Part shown: positions 55,966 through 64,000 of the stretch, piece after piece
How the letters are laid out: each line of letters opens with the position of its first letter
Position numbering within the stretch: the stretch's first letter is position 1
Assembly: GCF_000331995.1 (NCBI RefSeq)
Contig: NC_020134.1
Span: 2,516,627-2,580,626, forward strand
Reading direction: 5' to 3'
DNA: 64,000 bases
From: Thermoclostridium stercorarium subsp. stercorarium DSM 8532
GTDB taxonomy: Bacteria; Bacillota; Clostridia; DSM-8532
Made by a program: the position numbers and the translations under genes
Notes under the pieces: generated by a model
Told to the model about the DNA's origin: nothing
Databases searched by the model: none
The model's input: the letters and a program-made list of their open reading frames with translations, nothing else

Positions 55966-57107
55966 AGCTTTCTCCGCGCTATACTCCGTATTGCTTCTAT
56001 TGTAAGTTCTATTTCGGTCTCGTTGTTAAAGTATCCCGGACTGATCCTGACAAGTCCCGAGTCTGATGTGCCAAGAGCACGGTGTGCCAACGGCGCGCAG
56101 TGGAATCCGCTTCTTGTGCAAATTCCGAATTTTCTGTCAAGTATATAGCTGACCTCGGACGAATCCATATGATGTACCAGAAATGCAAAAATTCCGGAAT
56201 TTTGCTCCGGCCCGGGCGAAAAAACGGTGATGTTTTCTTCCTTTGACAGGGCTTCAAAAAGCATTGTCAGCAGTTTCTTTTTTTTCAGCCGTATATGCTC
56301 GATTCCGGTTTCACTGATAAACGAAATTCCTTTGCCAAGGCCTACAATACCCGGTACATTCAGTGTTCCGCTTTCAAGAATGTCGGGAAAAACCTCGGGC
56401 TGAAAAAGGCGATCTGAAAAGCTCCCCGTGCCCCCCTGAATGAACGGTTTTATTTTTATCCCCTCTCTTACATATAACCCTGCCGTTCCCTGGGGTCCCA
56501 AAAGTCCTTTATGTCCCGGAAAAGCCAGCATATCAATATTCATCCTTTCAACGTCTATCGGGATTACTCCCGCTCCCTGTGCGGCATCCACCAAAAAGGT
56601 TATGCCCAGTTCCCTGCAAATCCTCCCGGCTTCGGTGACCGGCATTATTGCACCTGTAACATTTGAGGAAACTGTCATGCAAAAAAGGTCTATTCCTTTT
56701 CTTAAAACTTTTTTAATGCTCTGAACCGAAATTCTGCCGTACCTGTCAGGTTCTACCGTTTCCAGACCGATTATGCCCCTGCTTTCCAGTGTTTTCAGCG
56801 GCCGAAGCACCGAATTGTGTTCCATTGCCGTTGTTGCAACAACAGAACCTTCGGTGATTACTCCGTAAATTGCCGCGTTGAGTGCGTAGGTTGTGTTTGG
56901 CATGAAAGCTATCCTCAACGGGTCTTTTATATTAAAAAATTTTGCAACGGCTTCCCTTACGTTCAGCACCGCGTCCTCTGTCTGGCGCGCCATGGCATGG
57001 GCGCTTCTGCCGGGATTTGCACATCCTCTTTTCAAAATATCCGTCATTGCCTGTATTACCTGCGGAGGCTTAGGCCATGAAGTTGCGGCGTTATCCAGAT
57101 AAATCAT
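55962..57107 (-). CDS. Class V aminotransferase (cysteine desulfurase-like)
   Basis: The 381-aa PLP enzyme has the CsdA/SufS-like pattern: MIYLDNAATSWPKPPQV at the N terminus, TFLVDAAQGAGVIP, the PLP lysine in LAFPGHKGLLGPQGTAGL and a catalytic cysteine segment CTRSGFHCAPLAHRALGT. It would take sulfur from cysteine or act on a related amino acid. The partner genes of SUF or ISC systems are absent nearby. The family often carries the label cysteine desulfurase family protein without proof of substrate. Length is normal. Confidence 0.92.
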   Translation of the reverse strand: MIYLDNAATSWPKPPQVIQAMTDILKRGCANPGRSAHAMARQTEDAVLNVREAVAKFFNIKDPLRIAFMPNTTYALNAAIYGVITEGSVVATTAMEHNSVLRPLKTLESRGIIGLETVEPDRYGRISVQSIKKVLRKGIDLFCMTVSSNVTGAIMPVTEAGRICRELGITFLVDAAQGAGVIPIDVERMNIDMLAFPGHKGLLGPQGTAGLYVREGIKIKPFIQGGTGSFSDRLFQPEVFPDILESGTLNVPGIVGLGKGISFISETGIEHIRLKKKKLLTMLFEALSKEENITVFSPGPEQNSGIFAFLVHHMDSSEVSYILDRKFGICTRSGFHCAPLAHRALGTSDSGLVRISPGYFNNETEIELTIEAIRSIARRKL

Positions 57108-57298
57108 AGCAATACTCCTTTCCCCCGGATATTAAATTATATGACTATACTTCATGCAATTTAACCCTGTACCGGAATGTTAAACCCCGAAAAATTTATT
57201 GTGAAGCCGGTTTGCTATGCTTGCTTTTTCAGCTTTTCTGTGGTAAAAAGTTTCTGAATGAAGCAGACAGAATTTTTCATGTATAAAGGAAGGATAAT

Positions 57299-58318
57299 AT
57301 GAAAATTTATAAAATCACCGACCCTCCAATAAAAATTTACGGACTTAATGTAATTGATCCCGACAACGGGAACTTCTGGCGTCTCACGCCCGACATCATG
57401 GAGAAAATGCCCCAGTACAATATAGTGGGTAAACGCTGTATCGGCGGGAGAGTAAGATTTGTCACCGATTCAGCCACCATTACTATACGTATGGAGCTGA
57501 AAACCCTTAACGTGGACAGGGCTATTCCGTTGCCCGGCTCGGCGGGAGCCGACGTATACTTTGGTACTGGAATTCAATCCCGTTTTGCCGGATATGTCGC
57601 GCCGACAAATTACAATGAAACGGACAAAACAGTTGAAACCAAACTGGTCAAATCCTCAAAGCCTGAAACGGTAACAATAAATCTCCCCCGAAACGAGCAG
57701 ATAGCATCGATGGAAATAGGCATTGATGACGGCGCAAATATTTACCAGGCCGCTGAATACAGGGTAAATAGCCCAATAATATACTATGGTTCATCGATTA
57801 CCGAAGGAGGATGTGCACCCAGACCGGGAACGGCTTACACCAGCATACTGTCAAGATGGCTGGACGCCGATTACTTTAACTACGGATTTTCAGGCGGTGC
57901 GAAGGGCGAACTTGTATTTGCCGAATATATCGCAAAACATAAAAATATTTCGGTCTTTGTATATGACTATGATCACAATGCGCCGACTCCCGAGCATCTT
58001 GCCAATACCCATGAACCCTTTTTCAAGGTTATAAGAGAGGCTCACCCGGATATCCCGATAGTAATGATGTCCCGTCCGGATTTTGACAGGGATCCTAAGG
58101 ACAGCATTGAACGAAGAAACATAATTTATCAGACATACATTAATGCAAAGAAATCCGGCGATAATAATGTATATTTCGTAGACGGCATGCAGTTCTTCGG
58201 GCCTGTGGGCAGAAGTGAATGCACGATTGACGGCTGCCACCCTAACGCCCTTGGGTTCATGCGTATGGCCGAAACCCTTTACCCGCTTATGTCACATCTT
58301 CTCAGAGATTACCGTTAA
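57299..58318 (+). CDS. SGNH/GDSL hydrolase with N-terminal GxDLY-like domain
   Basis: The 339-aa protein has an N-terminal beta-sandwich (about 1-150, with GSAGADVYFGTG resembling the GxDLY motif). A Lipase_GDSL_3-like catalytic domain follows: the nucleophile serine in IYYGSSITEGGC, an oxyanion glycine in GFSGGAKGE and the catalytic Asp/His pair in CTIDGCHPNALGF. Such enzymes are carbohydrate or acyl esterases. No signal peptide is visible, so it is probably cytoplasmic. It is monocistronic with a strong terminator after it. Confidence 0.9.
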   Translation: MKIYKITDPPIKIYGLNVIDPDNGNFWRLTPDIMEKMPQYNIVGKRCIGGRVRFVTDSATITIRMELKTLNVDRAIPLPGSAGADVYFGTGIQSRFAGYVAPTNYNETDKTVETKLVKSSKPETVTINLPRNEQIASMEIGIDDGANIYQAAEYRVNSPIIYYGSSITEGGCAPRPGTAYTSILSRWLDADYFNYGFSGGAKGELVFAEYIAKHKNISVFVYDYDHNAPTPEHLANTHEPFFKVIREAHPDIPIVMMSRPDFDRDPKDSIERRNIIYQTYINAKKSGDNNVYFVDGMQFFGPVGRSECTIDGCHPNALGFMRMAETLYPLMSHLLRDYR

Positions 58319-58325
58319 AAAATCA

Positions 58326-58361
58326 ACGGACGGCATTCCTGGCAGAATGCCGTCCGTTTTT
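58326..58361 (+). terminator. Intrinsic terminator of the GDSL gene
   Basis: ACGGACGGCATTC pairs perfectly with GAATGCCGTCCGT (13 bp, 6-nt loop), followed by TTTTT. A T-rich stretch also follows on the minus strand, so it may serve the convergent uracil-DNA glycosylase gene. Confidence 0.9.
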
Positions 58362-58448
58362 CAGCCGCGTTCATTCGGTTCATTACATGCCATGCCCTGC
58401 ATATTGCCCATATTTGCTAAATAAGGCTTCAAACATATGAGATATGTT

Positions 58449-59024
58449 TTACGACGAAATGGAATCAAGGTATTCCTTAACCTTTTTCATATCCTGGTAC
58501 AATTCCTCTTTTTTGGACGGATCCCTCAGAACCGCTGCCGGGTGATAAGTAGGCATTATTCTGAAAAATCCCGGTCTGTCGACCCAGTTGCCACGAACCT
58601 TGGTGATGCGCGCGTCACCCCCGACAATGTACCTTAACGCCGTACCGCCAAGACAGACTATAATTTTAGGTTTTATGTATCTTACCTGGAATCTGAGATA
58701 AGGAAGACATGCCTCAGCCTCTTCCCTTGTAGGCTCTCTGTTATTCGGCGGCCGGCATTTGACAATATTGCAGATATAATAATCTTCCGGGCTGAACATC
58801 AGAGCGTTAAGCAAATGATCAAGGAGCTTTCCAGCCCGGCCGACAAACGGCAGTCCCGTAAGATCTTCCTGTTCACCGGGACCTTCCCCCACAAGCATTA
58901 CAGGCGCGTTTATATTATTCCCTCTGCCAATGACAACATTGGTCCTTGTTTTGGCAAGGTCACACTTCGTACAGTTTTGGCACGCCTTTACAAAATTTTC
59001 GTAAAGTTTCAGGTCCTGCATCAT
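58449..59024 (-). CDS. Family 4 uracil-DNA glycosylase
   Basis: Family 4 UDGs remove uracil from DNA and hold a 4Fe-4S cluster. The 191-aa protein has CQNCTKCDLAKTR at residues 15-27 (cluster cysteines), VMLVGEGPGEQEDLTGLPFVGRAG (motif A with the active-site GEGPGEQED), CNIVKCRPPNNREP, a further cysteine in EACLPYLRFQ and the late motif MPTYHPAAVLRDP. All four cluster cysteines are expected to be present. A ribosome binding site GAAGGG precedes the start. It is typical of thermophiles and Clostridia. Confidence 0.95.
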   Translation of the reverse strand: MMQDLKLYENFVKACQNCTKCDLAKTRTNVVIGRGNNINAPVMLVGEGPGEQEDLTGLPFVGRAGKLLDHLLNALMFSPEDYYICNIVKCRPPNNREPTREEAEACLPYLRFQVRYIKPKIIVCLGGTALRYIVGGDARITKVRGNWVDRPGFFRIMPTYHPAAVLRDPSKKEELYQDMKKVKEYLDSISS

Positions 59025-59105
59025 AATTCCCTTCAGAAAATTTTCTGTAGTTATCCTATCACAAAACAGCGGGCATGAAAAGCACCGGACCTGAAAAAGC
59101 GTAAC

Positions 59106-59330
59106 CTATTGACGATATTTTTCAGCCCATTCCTGGAATGACAGTTTTTCCTTATCCTTTTTGTTTTTAACGTCTTCGCCTGAAGGATATTCCTTGCCCA
59201 TTTCGCTCAAATGACTGTTTTTGTTGATAACGCCGTTGAATTCAGAGGTTTTTTTCAGCCTGTATACACCTTTCTTCTTTACAAATTTTGTCTTTTCGCC
59301 AAAGACGTCCTGATCATATCCATTGACCAT
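59106..59330 (-). CDS. Small hypothetical protein, 74 aa
   Basis: A 74-codon frame with GAGGG upstream of the ATG. The product is hydrophilic and lysine-rich (KFVKKKGVYRLKKTSEFNG, ending WAEKYRQ), with no signal peptide, helix or known motif. It is the last gene before rho on this strand and ends just before the uracil-DNA glycosylase region. Function unknown. It could be a short structural or regulatory protein. Confidence 0.6.
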   Translation of the reverse strand: MVNGYDQDVFGEKTKFVKKKGVYRLKKTSEFNGVINKNSHLSEMGKEYPSGEDVKNKKDKEKLSFQEWAEKYRQ

Positions 59331-59591
59331 AGTATCCCTCTTTCTTTGAAATGAATTATTTTAAAAAACTATTTTCAGAAAAATTAAAGAAACACCGAAA
59401 AACAAACCATATCAACAAAACACATCTTAATGCATTTGTATTGTGCCCGGTTAAAAGGGATACTATGCGCAGTTTTCTGAGGTTTCTGCGAAAAAATCCC
59501 GCTCGCTTAAAATTCAGCCGCGCCGGCGACAGATGAACAATTGCACAAATACCGGCAAAATCTCAGAATATTTCATTTCAGGAATTCATGC
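59331..59591. other. Spacer between the 74-aa gene and rho
   Basis: No supported gene. A 61-codon plus-strand frame at 59351 has no ribosome binding site and looks incidental. The rho terminator lies at its right edge. Confidence 0.5.
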
Positions 59592-59618
59592 AAAAAGGGC
59601 AGGAATCCCCGCCCCTTT
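59592..59618 (-). terminator. Intrinsic terminator of rho
   Basis: AAAGGGGCGGGG and CCTGCCCTTT form a GC-rich, slightly bulged stem, followed on the minus strand by TTTTTG. It lies about 22 bp after the rho stop. Confidence 0.7.
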
Positions 59619-59640
59619 GGGTTCATTATTACAGACTGTA

Positions 59641-61434
59641 TTATTTGTACAGTAATTCGAAATTATTTTTTTCCTTCTGCAGAAAAGCCAGGTTAATACT
59701 GTTTATAAACTCTTCATTTGTCTTTGTTTGCATCAGGCGGTTTATAATCATTTCCGTCACTTCCGCCGTGCCCATGTTGCTTATTGCCCTTCGTATAGCC
59801 CAGACAGACTCGAGTTCCTTCTGACTCAAAAGCAGTTCTTCACGGCGTGTTCCTGAACGGTTAATGTCTATTGCGGGGAATATTCTCTTTTCAGACAGCT
59901 TTCTGTCAAGATGCAGTTCCATGTTACCCGTTCCCTTAAATTCTTCGTATATAACATCATCCATACGGCTTCCGGTGTCTATCAGGGCGGTGGCTATGAT
60001 TGTAAGGCTCCCTCCGTTTTCAATATTTCTTGCTGCACCGAAAAATCTTTTAGGTTTATGCAACGCACCGGGATCAAGACCACCTGACAAAGTTCTTCCC
60101 GTCGGCGGAATGGTTAAATTATACGCTCTCGCAAGACGGGTTATACTGTCCAGTAACACCACCACGTCCTTCTTTTGCTCAACAAGCCTCTGTGCACGTT
60201 CGAGCACCATTTCGGCCACTTTAATATGATGCTCCGGCAGCTCGTCAAAAGTACTGTAAATTACGTCGCCCTTTATTGAGCGCTGCATATCTGTTACTTC
60301 TTCCGGCCTCTCGTCAATAAGCAGCACTATTAATTCCATGTCTTTATAATTTTGGGTAATGGCATTCGCAATCTTTTTCAGAAGAACTGTTTTACCTGCT
60401 TTTGGAGGAGAGACAATCAACCCTCTCTGACCTTTGCCTATCGGAGCAATTAAGTCTATCAGCCTCGTCGACAGCTCCATTGGTTCGGTCTCCAGGGTAA
60501 TCCTTTCATTGGGATAGATGGGCGTAAGCTGATCAAAGGGTTTGCGCTGCTGTGCGACCTCTGGTGGATCTCCGTTTACCGACAGTACGTATAAAAGCGC
60601 CTGGAATTTCTCGCCTTCTTTTTGAATTCTTCCCTTTCCTACAATCTTGTCGCCTGTTTTTAAATTGAAACGCCTGATTTGTGACGGGGAAACATAAATA
60701 TCCCGAGGTCCCGAAAGATAATTCTGTCCTCTTAAGAACCCGTAACCATCGGGTAAAACTTCAAGTATACCGCTCACCGGCTCATCACTTTCAAGTTTGG
60801 AAAGGTCTCTTATATGAACCGGTTTTACGCTGTATTCCTTTGTTTCCTTAACATTGCTTTCAGTGGAAGTCTCTTTATCCTGAACCTTTTCCTGTTTATC
60901 AGTTCTTTCCTGTTTATCTTGTTTATCCTGTTTATCCGTATCCTCAACAGCCGTTTCCCGTTCGGTTTGCTGTTCTGAAGCCGGCTGTCTGCTTTCGCCG
61001 GTTTCGGCTTTTTTCTCCTCTTTTACAGCGGATTCGGTAACAACTTTTTCAGGATGTTCGGTATCTTTTTTGGCTTCTTCTTTAGCCGTCTCTTCGGTTT
61101 GCGCCGTTACAGTTGTTTCTTCCTGCTTATCATATGTTTCACCCGCTGCATCCGATTCTGCAGTTTCCTTATCCTTTTCTTCAGCGGGAACAGGCTGCTG
61201 TACGGCTTGCATCTCATTTTCCTCGGCATCCTTATTTTTTCTCGGACGCCCCGGTCTTTTTTTCACAGTAGCCTGCATCGGCTGGACAAGTTCGTCCTTT
61301 TTTTGTCCGGCTTCCAGTATTTTTTCTATTAATTCCTGCTTTCTGTAACGGGTTATGCTTTTTATACCCATTACTTTGGCAATATACCTCAAATCATTCA
61401 GGCTCTTGCCTTGCAGTTTCGCTATATCTTCCAT
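59641..61434 (-). CDS. rho: Transcription termination factor Rho with long N-terminal insert
   Basis: Rho is a hexameric RNA-dependent ATPase that ends transcription. The core is complete: an N-terminal Rho_N helix segment ([20 protein letters not shown]), the RNA-binding fold ([19 protein letters not shown]), Walker [18 protein letters not shown] and Walker B with [16 protein letters not shown]. Between the first helix and the core (about residues 60-215) lies a low-complexity, charged insert with DKQDKQDKQ and many E, K, T residues. The insert is predicted disordered. At 597 aa the protein is longer than the 419-aa E. coli form, as seen in other Clostridia. Confidence 0.97.
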   Translation of the reverse strand: MEDIAKLQGKSLNDLRYIAKVMGIKSITRYRKQELIEKILEAGQKKDELVQPMQATVKKRPGRPRKNKDAEENEMQAVQQPVPAEEKDKETAESDAAGETYDKQEETTVTAQTEETAKEEAKKDTEHPEKVVTESAVKEEKKAETGESRQPASEQQTERETAVEDTDKQDKQDKQERTDKQEKVQDKETSTESNVKETKEYSVKPVHIRDLSKLESDEPVSGILEVLPDGYGFLRGQNYLSGPRDIYVSPSQIRRFNLKTGDKIVGKGRIQKEGEKFQALLYVLSVNGDPPEVAQQRKPFDQLTPIYPNERITLETEPMELSTRLIDLIAPIGKGQRGLIVSPPKAGKTVLLKKIANAITQNYKDMELIVLLIDERPEEVTDMQRSIKGDVIYSTFDELPEHHIKVAEMVLERAQRLVEQKKDVVVLLDSITRLARAYNLTIPPTGRTLSGGLDPGALHKPKRFFGAARNIENGGSLTIIATALIDTGSRMDDVIYEEFKGTGNMELHLDRKLSEKRIFPAIDINRSGTRREELLLSQKELESVWAIRRAISNMGTAEVTEMIINRLMQTKTNEEFINSINLAFLQKEKNNFELLYK

Positions 61435-61613
61435 GACACACCGCCTTATTCTGTTTTTCGTAATTGAAATCTATATTTGATTGGTACGGATGATTAAACC
61501 AATTATTTTTTCACGAAACGCCCGGGTTATTATATTGTTTATTGTTTTCAATTTTTATTGGCCCCGGGTGCCTGAATAAGTATACAATTTCCTTAACCTA
61601 ATAATAGATCATA
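61435..61613. other. rho leader downstream of the structured RNA
   Basis: About 180 bp between the RNA terminator and the rho start. On the minus strand TATAAT occurs near 61529 but the -35 region is poor, so I do not call a promoter. GGCGGTG before the start codon is a plausible ribosome binding core. Confidence 0.4.
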
Positions 61614-61645
61614 TTAAAAATTTTGGTTTTTGTGAACACCAAAAT
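61614..61645 (-). terminator. Intrinsic terminator in the dnaX-rho gap
   Basis: ATTTTGGT pairs with ACCAAAAT (8 bp, 10-nt loop), followed by TTTTAAT on the minus strand. It ends the transcript predicted from the promoter at 61842-61871. Confidence 0.75.
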
Positions 61646-61836
61646 ATATTTCCCGCAGAAAAACCAACAAAATAACTAATTAATCTTTCATATATCCGGA
61701 TATAAACTGGATTTTGTTGTGTCACTGGGTAGTTATTACGATCAACCGACTATAACAAAGCCCTTATCAATATCATGGACTGAAATACCAAAAATGATAC
61801 ATGTCGCAGGGAACAGCTTATACGCCTCTGTTCTGT
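61614..61836 (-). ncRNA. Predicted structured RNA of about 220 nt between dnaX and rho
   Basis: A sigma-A promoter, a series of inverted repeats and a terminator lie in order on the minus strand, with no reading frame between them. Stems seen in order are GAACAG/CTGTTC, TATCAT/ATGATA, GTTAT/ATAAC inside GGG/CCC, and CAACAAAAT/ATTTTGTTG (9 bp) enclosing the palindrome ATATCCGGATAT. The sequence also lies upstream of rho, so it could be a leader or attenuator for rho rather than an independent RNA. I do not recognise the family; I could not make it fit a 6S-type rod, a T-box or a known aptamer. Confidence 0.55.
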
Positions 61837-61841
61837 TTTTT

Positions 61842-61871
61842 ACTATAGCAGCTTGGTAAGGGCGTTGTCAA
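61842..61871 (-). promoter_or_regulatory. Sigma-A promoter of the dnaX-rho intergenic RNA
   Basis: On the minus strand TTGACA, 18 bp, TATAGT lies shortly after the dnaX stop codon. The -35 is a perfect consensus and the -10 is close. Confidence 0.75.
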
Positions 61872-61906
61872 TACCCTTTTCTAATATGTTTGCAAATTAT
61901 TTTTGT

Positions 61907-63571
61907 CTATTCGTCTATTATATCAAGTTTTACTCCTTTTCTTTTGGCGAAGGCAAGAATGTTTTCAGGTACATCTGAATTCTTTTCTTCCTTTTTGTTA
62001 TTAAGCACCGATACATTAACCTCCAAACCGGTAACTCTTTTTACGGTATCGGCTATTACTGACATATTGCCGTTCTCGTTCAGTATGCGCCGTTTGAATT
62101 CGTCTTCTTCCTGAAATAATATGCCTATGGTTTTATCGTCAGTCCAAACCGCCTTTGTTCCTATCAGGCTGCTATAGAGCTTCATACGCCCAATACCTGA
62201 AAGTTCCTTCAGAACGCTTTCCCATTCGGTAAACGGCTTAAACTGCGTTTTATTCTGAGTTTTGGAATTTTCGTCATTTCGTCCGGTATTGGTCTCCAGG
62301 CCGTTTTCAAAAGCCTCCGTCACGGGCCTGGTTCCATTTTCACCGTCATTTTTCACAGCACAGTCTGAGGCAAAATCCTGCCGCAATTCCCCTTTAACAA
62401 TTCCTTCCTCAATTTCCCTCAATCTGTCTTCAAGAAGTTGAATACGCTCCGCAAGTTCCTCTTCTCCGTAACCAATATCCCTCGAACAAATACGTAAAAA
62501 CGCAGTTTCAATCAGAATACGCTGGCTGGAACTCCATCTTAAAGAAGCTTCAAGGCCGGTCAGTTCACGTATTACCGCAAGGCCTAAAGGCATGGACATT
62601 TTCCCTGCGAAATTCTGAACAGCCTTTTTTTCCTCCTCGGTTACGCTGTATAAATGGGAAAGGTCGCCGGTGGTTTTAAAAATAAGAATGTCCCGCATGA
62701 AACGGATCAAATTATGAATGAATTGCCCCGGATCCATTCCTTCCGAAAATACCAAATCAATCTGCGAAATTGCCTCTCTGCTTCTCCGCTCTAAAAAATA
62801 ACCCACCGTATTAATTATCACCGTACCCGGCGCAACCCCGACGATTTTTTGAACCGATTCCAGGTCCAGTTCAGGCTTTCCTGTGGAAATACACTGATCC
62901 AGTATGCTTATACCGTCCCTTAAAGCCCCCTCGCTGAGCGAGGCAATAAACAACGCCGCTTCTTCAGACAAAGCCACACCGCAGTCCTTTGCAATGGAAA
63001 TGAGCCTGTTGGCTATTCCCCGTGACGTTATGCGCCGGAAATCAAACCTCTGACATCGTGAAAGCACGGTGGCAGGAAGCTTATGGGGTTCGGTCGTCGC
63101 CAAAATAAATATTACGTGTTCGGGAGGTTCCTCCAGAGTTTTCAGTAAGGCATTGAAGGCGCCAATCGACAGCATGTGCACTTCATCTATAATGTACACT
63201 TTCCTCGAAGCCCTCGTGGGAGTATATACCACTTCGTCAATTATGTTTCTTATATTGTCTACGCTGTTATTGGACGCAGCGTCGATTTCCATGACGTCAA
63301 GTATCGTCCCGTCGATAATTCCCCTGCATATCTCACACTTGTTGCAGGGATTACCGTCAACGGGATTCAGGCAATTAACCGCACGGGCAAATATCTTCGC
63401 CATCGTGGTTTTTCCCGTACCCCGGGTCCCGCAAAATAGATATGCATGGGCTATTTTTTTTGAAATAACCGCATTTTTCAGTGTTGTTACTATATGCTGC
63501 TGTTCCACGACCTCATCGAAGGTCTGAGGTCTATACATTCGGTATAATGCCAGATGTGACGTTTTAATCAC
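61907..63571 (-). CDS. dnaX: DNA polymerase III tau/gamma subunit
   Basis: DnaX is the clamp-loader ATPase of DNA polymerase III. The 554-aa protein has FDEVVEQQHIVTTLKNAV, Walker A GTRGTGKTTMAKIFARAV, a zinc module (CLNPVDGNPCNKCEICRGI), Walker B in KVYIIDEVHMLS and the sensor/arginine-finger segment ATVLSRCQRFDFRRI. The C-terminal 150 residues are a short tau-like region. In many Firmicutes dnaX is followed by ybaB and recR; neither is present here, and an RNA and rho follow instead. The upstream metallophosphoesterase gene is 7 bp away. Confidence 0.97.
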   Translation of the reverse strand: MIKTSHLALYRMYRPQTFDEVVEQQHIVTTLKNAVISKKIAHAYLFCGTRGTGKTTMAKIFARAVNCLNPVDGNPCNKCEICRGIIDGTILDVMEIDAASNNSVDNIRNIIDEVVYTPTRASRKVYIIDEVHMLSIGAFNALLKTLEEPPEHVIFILATTEPHKLPATVLSRCQRFDFRRITSRGIANRLISIAKDCGVALSEEAALFIASLSEGALRDGISILDQCISTGKPELDLESVQKIVGVAPGTVIINTVGYFLERRSREAISQIDLVFSEGMDPGQFIHNLIRFMRDILIFKTTGDLSHLYSVTEEEKKAVQNFAGKMSMPLGLAVIRELTGLEASLRWSSSQRILIETAFLRICSRDIGYGEEELAERIQLLEDRLREIEEGIVKGELRQDFASDCAVKNDGENGTRPVTEAFENGLETNTGRNDENSKTQNKTQFKPFTEWESVLKELSGIGRMKLYSSLIGTKAVWTDDKTIGILFQEEDEFKRRILNENGNMSVIADTVKRVTGLEVNVSVLNNKKEEKNSDVPENILAFAKRKGVKLDIIDE

Positions 63572-63578
63572 CCCTTGC

Positions 63579-64000
63579 TTAGGTCAGCCATTCCCCCAAA
63601 TAAAGAGGCTCAAATTTCAGATAATCCGCAGACACCAGGTGGTACCTTATCCCGTCAATTTCTCCCTCAGTAGCGGAATTACTGCTTTTGCCATGAAGAT
63701 GACCGTAAATGCATATATTCACACCGTAGTTTTTCATTATATCCACAAACCCTGTAGGGTTACCCCTGGCTGAAAAAGGAGGATAGTGAAGCATTGCAAT
63801 TTTCGTTCCGCCGAAATTTTCGGTTAATTTCAGCGATATTTTCAGCCGTTCCAGCTCACGGTTATATATTTTTTCGTCCTCGGCTGAAAAATCTTCGTCT
63901 TCCGGATTCTTCCATCCTCTTGTTCCGACTATCGCCAGGCTGCCGTAAAAAAAAGCGTTGTTATGAAGAAAGGCAATACTGTTCAATGACAGACTTTCTT
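63579..64000 (-). CDS. Metallophosphoesterase, N-terminally truncated by the window edge
   Basis: The minus-strand frame continues past base 64000. The visible 140 residues contain VGTRGWKNPEDED and IAMLHYPPF, followed by CIYGHLHGKSS, the C-terminal GHxH metal motif of calcineurin-like phosphoesterases. The N-terminal DxH and GD/GNHE motifs would be outside the window. It is the gene immediately before dnaX (7 bp), so co-transcription is likely. Substrate unknown. Confidence 0.85.
   Translation of the reverse strand, partial: ESLSLNSIAFLHNNAFFYGSLAIVGTRGWKNPEDEDFSAEDEKIYNRELERLKISLKLTENFGGTKIAMLHYPPFSARGNPTGFVDIMKNYGVNICIYGHLHGKSSNSATEGEIDGIRYHLVSADYLKFEPLYLGEWLT

Noticed and set aside
59351-59536. 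61-codon plus-strand frame between the 74-aa gene and rho
   Set aside because: Poor codon pattern, no ribosome binding site and no family; it is probably a chance opening.
61614-61836. 6S RNA as identity of the intergenic transcript
   Set aside because: 6S RNA is one long rod with a central bulge; I see several separate stems, so I did not assign that family.

Overview
The window looks like chromosome of a moderately AT-rich, Gram-positive anaerobe of the Clostridia. The signs are strong AGGAGG-type ribosome binding sites, intrinsic terminators, a CIRCE-controlled groESL operon, AddAB instead of RecBCD, YesMN two-component regulators, pyruvate kinase with an extra C-terminal PEP-utilizer domain, and Rho with a long charged insert. 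A Thermoclostridium/Acetivibrio-like thermophile is my guess from overall gene style. That is inference, not a search result.

Layout. 1-2.3 kb: a truncated VWA protein divergent from an HTH protein, a YgjP-type metallopeptidase and a dead stalk-domain fragment. 2.4-7.8 kb: pyk, a DUF1848 protein, thiC under a TPP riboswitch, and a nucleoside hydrolase-like gene. 8-12.2 kb is the accessory patch: a secreted YD/Ig/PKD protein, an IS256-family element, and YD-repeat and unidentified gene remnants lying flush against the IS ends. 12.3-17.9 kb: metK with a radical SAM/SPASM gene and a TetR regulator, then groESL with CIRCE. 18.1-27.5 kb: a DUF434 protein, a small unknown protein, an alkaline-phosphatase-superfamily enzyme and a sugar ABC importer (two permeases and a lipoprotein, no ATPase) with its YesM/YesN pair. 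27.7-36.2 kb: addB-addA and a citrate synthase preceded by a clear ydaO-type (c-di-AMP) riboswitch plus terminator. 36.5-41 kb: a Usp-like protein, a serine-palmitoyltransferase-like PLP enzyme divergent from an SDR, a Cys-cluster protein and a polysaccharide deacetylase lipoprotein.

41.3-46 kb: carB followed closely by a PurF-like protein that has lost the N-terminal nucleophile cysteine. 46-51 kb: a MoxR/DUF58/DUF4350/DUF4129 operon with a multi-pass membrane protein. 51-55 kb: a DacF-type carboxypeptidase, pyrimidine-nucleoside phosphorylase and phosphopentomutase, the last two forming a nucleoside salvage route. 55-64 kb: a metallophosphoesterase, a class V aminotransferase, a GDSL esterase, a family 4 uracil-DNA glycosylase, rho, dnaX and a truncated second metallophosphoesterase. 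The dnaX-rho gap carries a promoter, several nested inverted repeats and an intrinsic terminator, which together predict an RNA of about 220 nt.

Most of the window is housekeeping. The observations I rate highest are the c-di-AMP riboswitch on citrate synthase, the structured RNA between dnaX and rho, the nucleophile-less PurF paralogue beside carB, and a 12-nt perfect complementarity between CIRCE and the groES ribosome-binding region. No CRISPR array, rRNA or tRNA was recognised.
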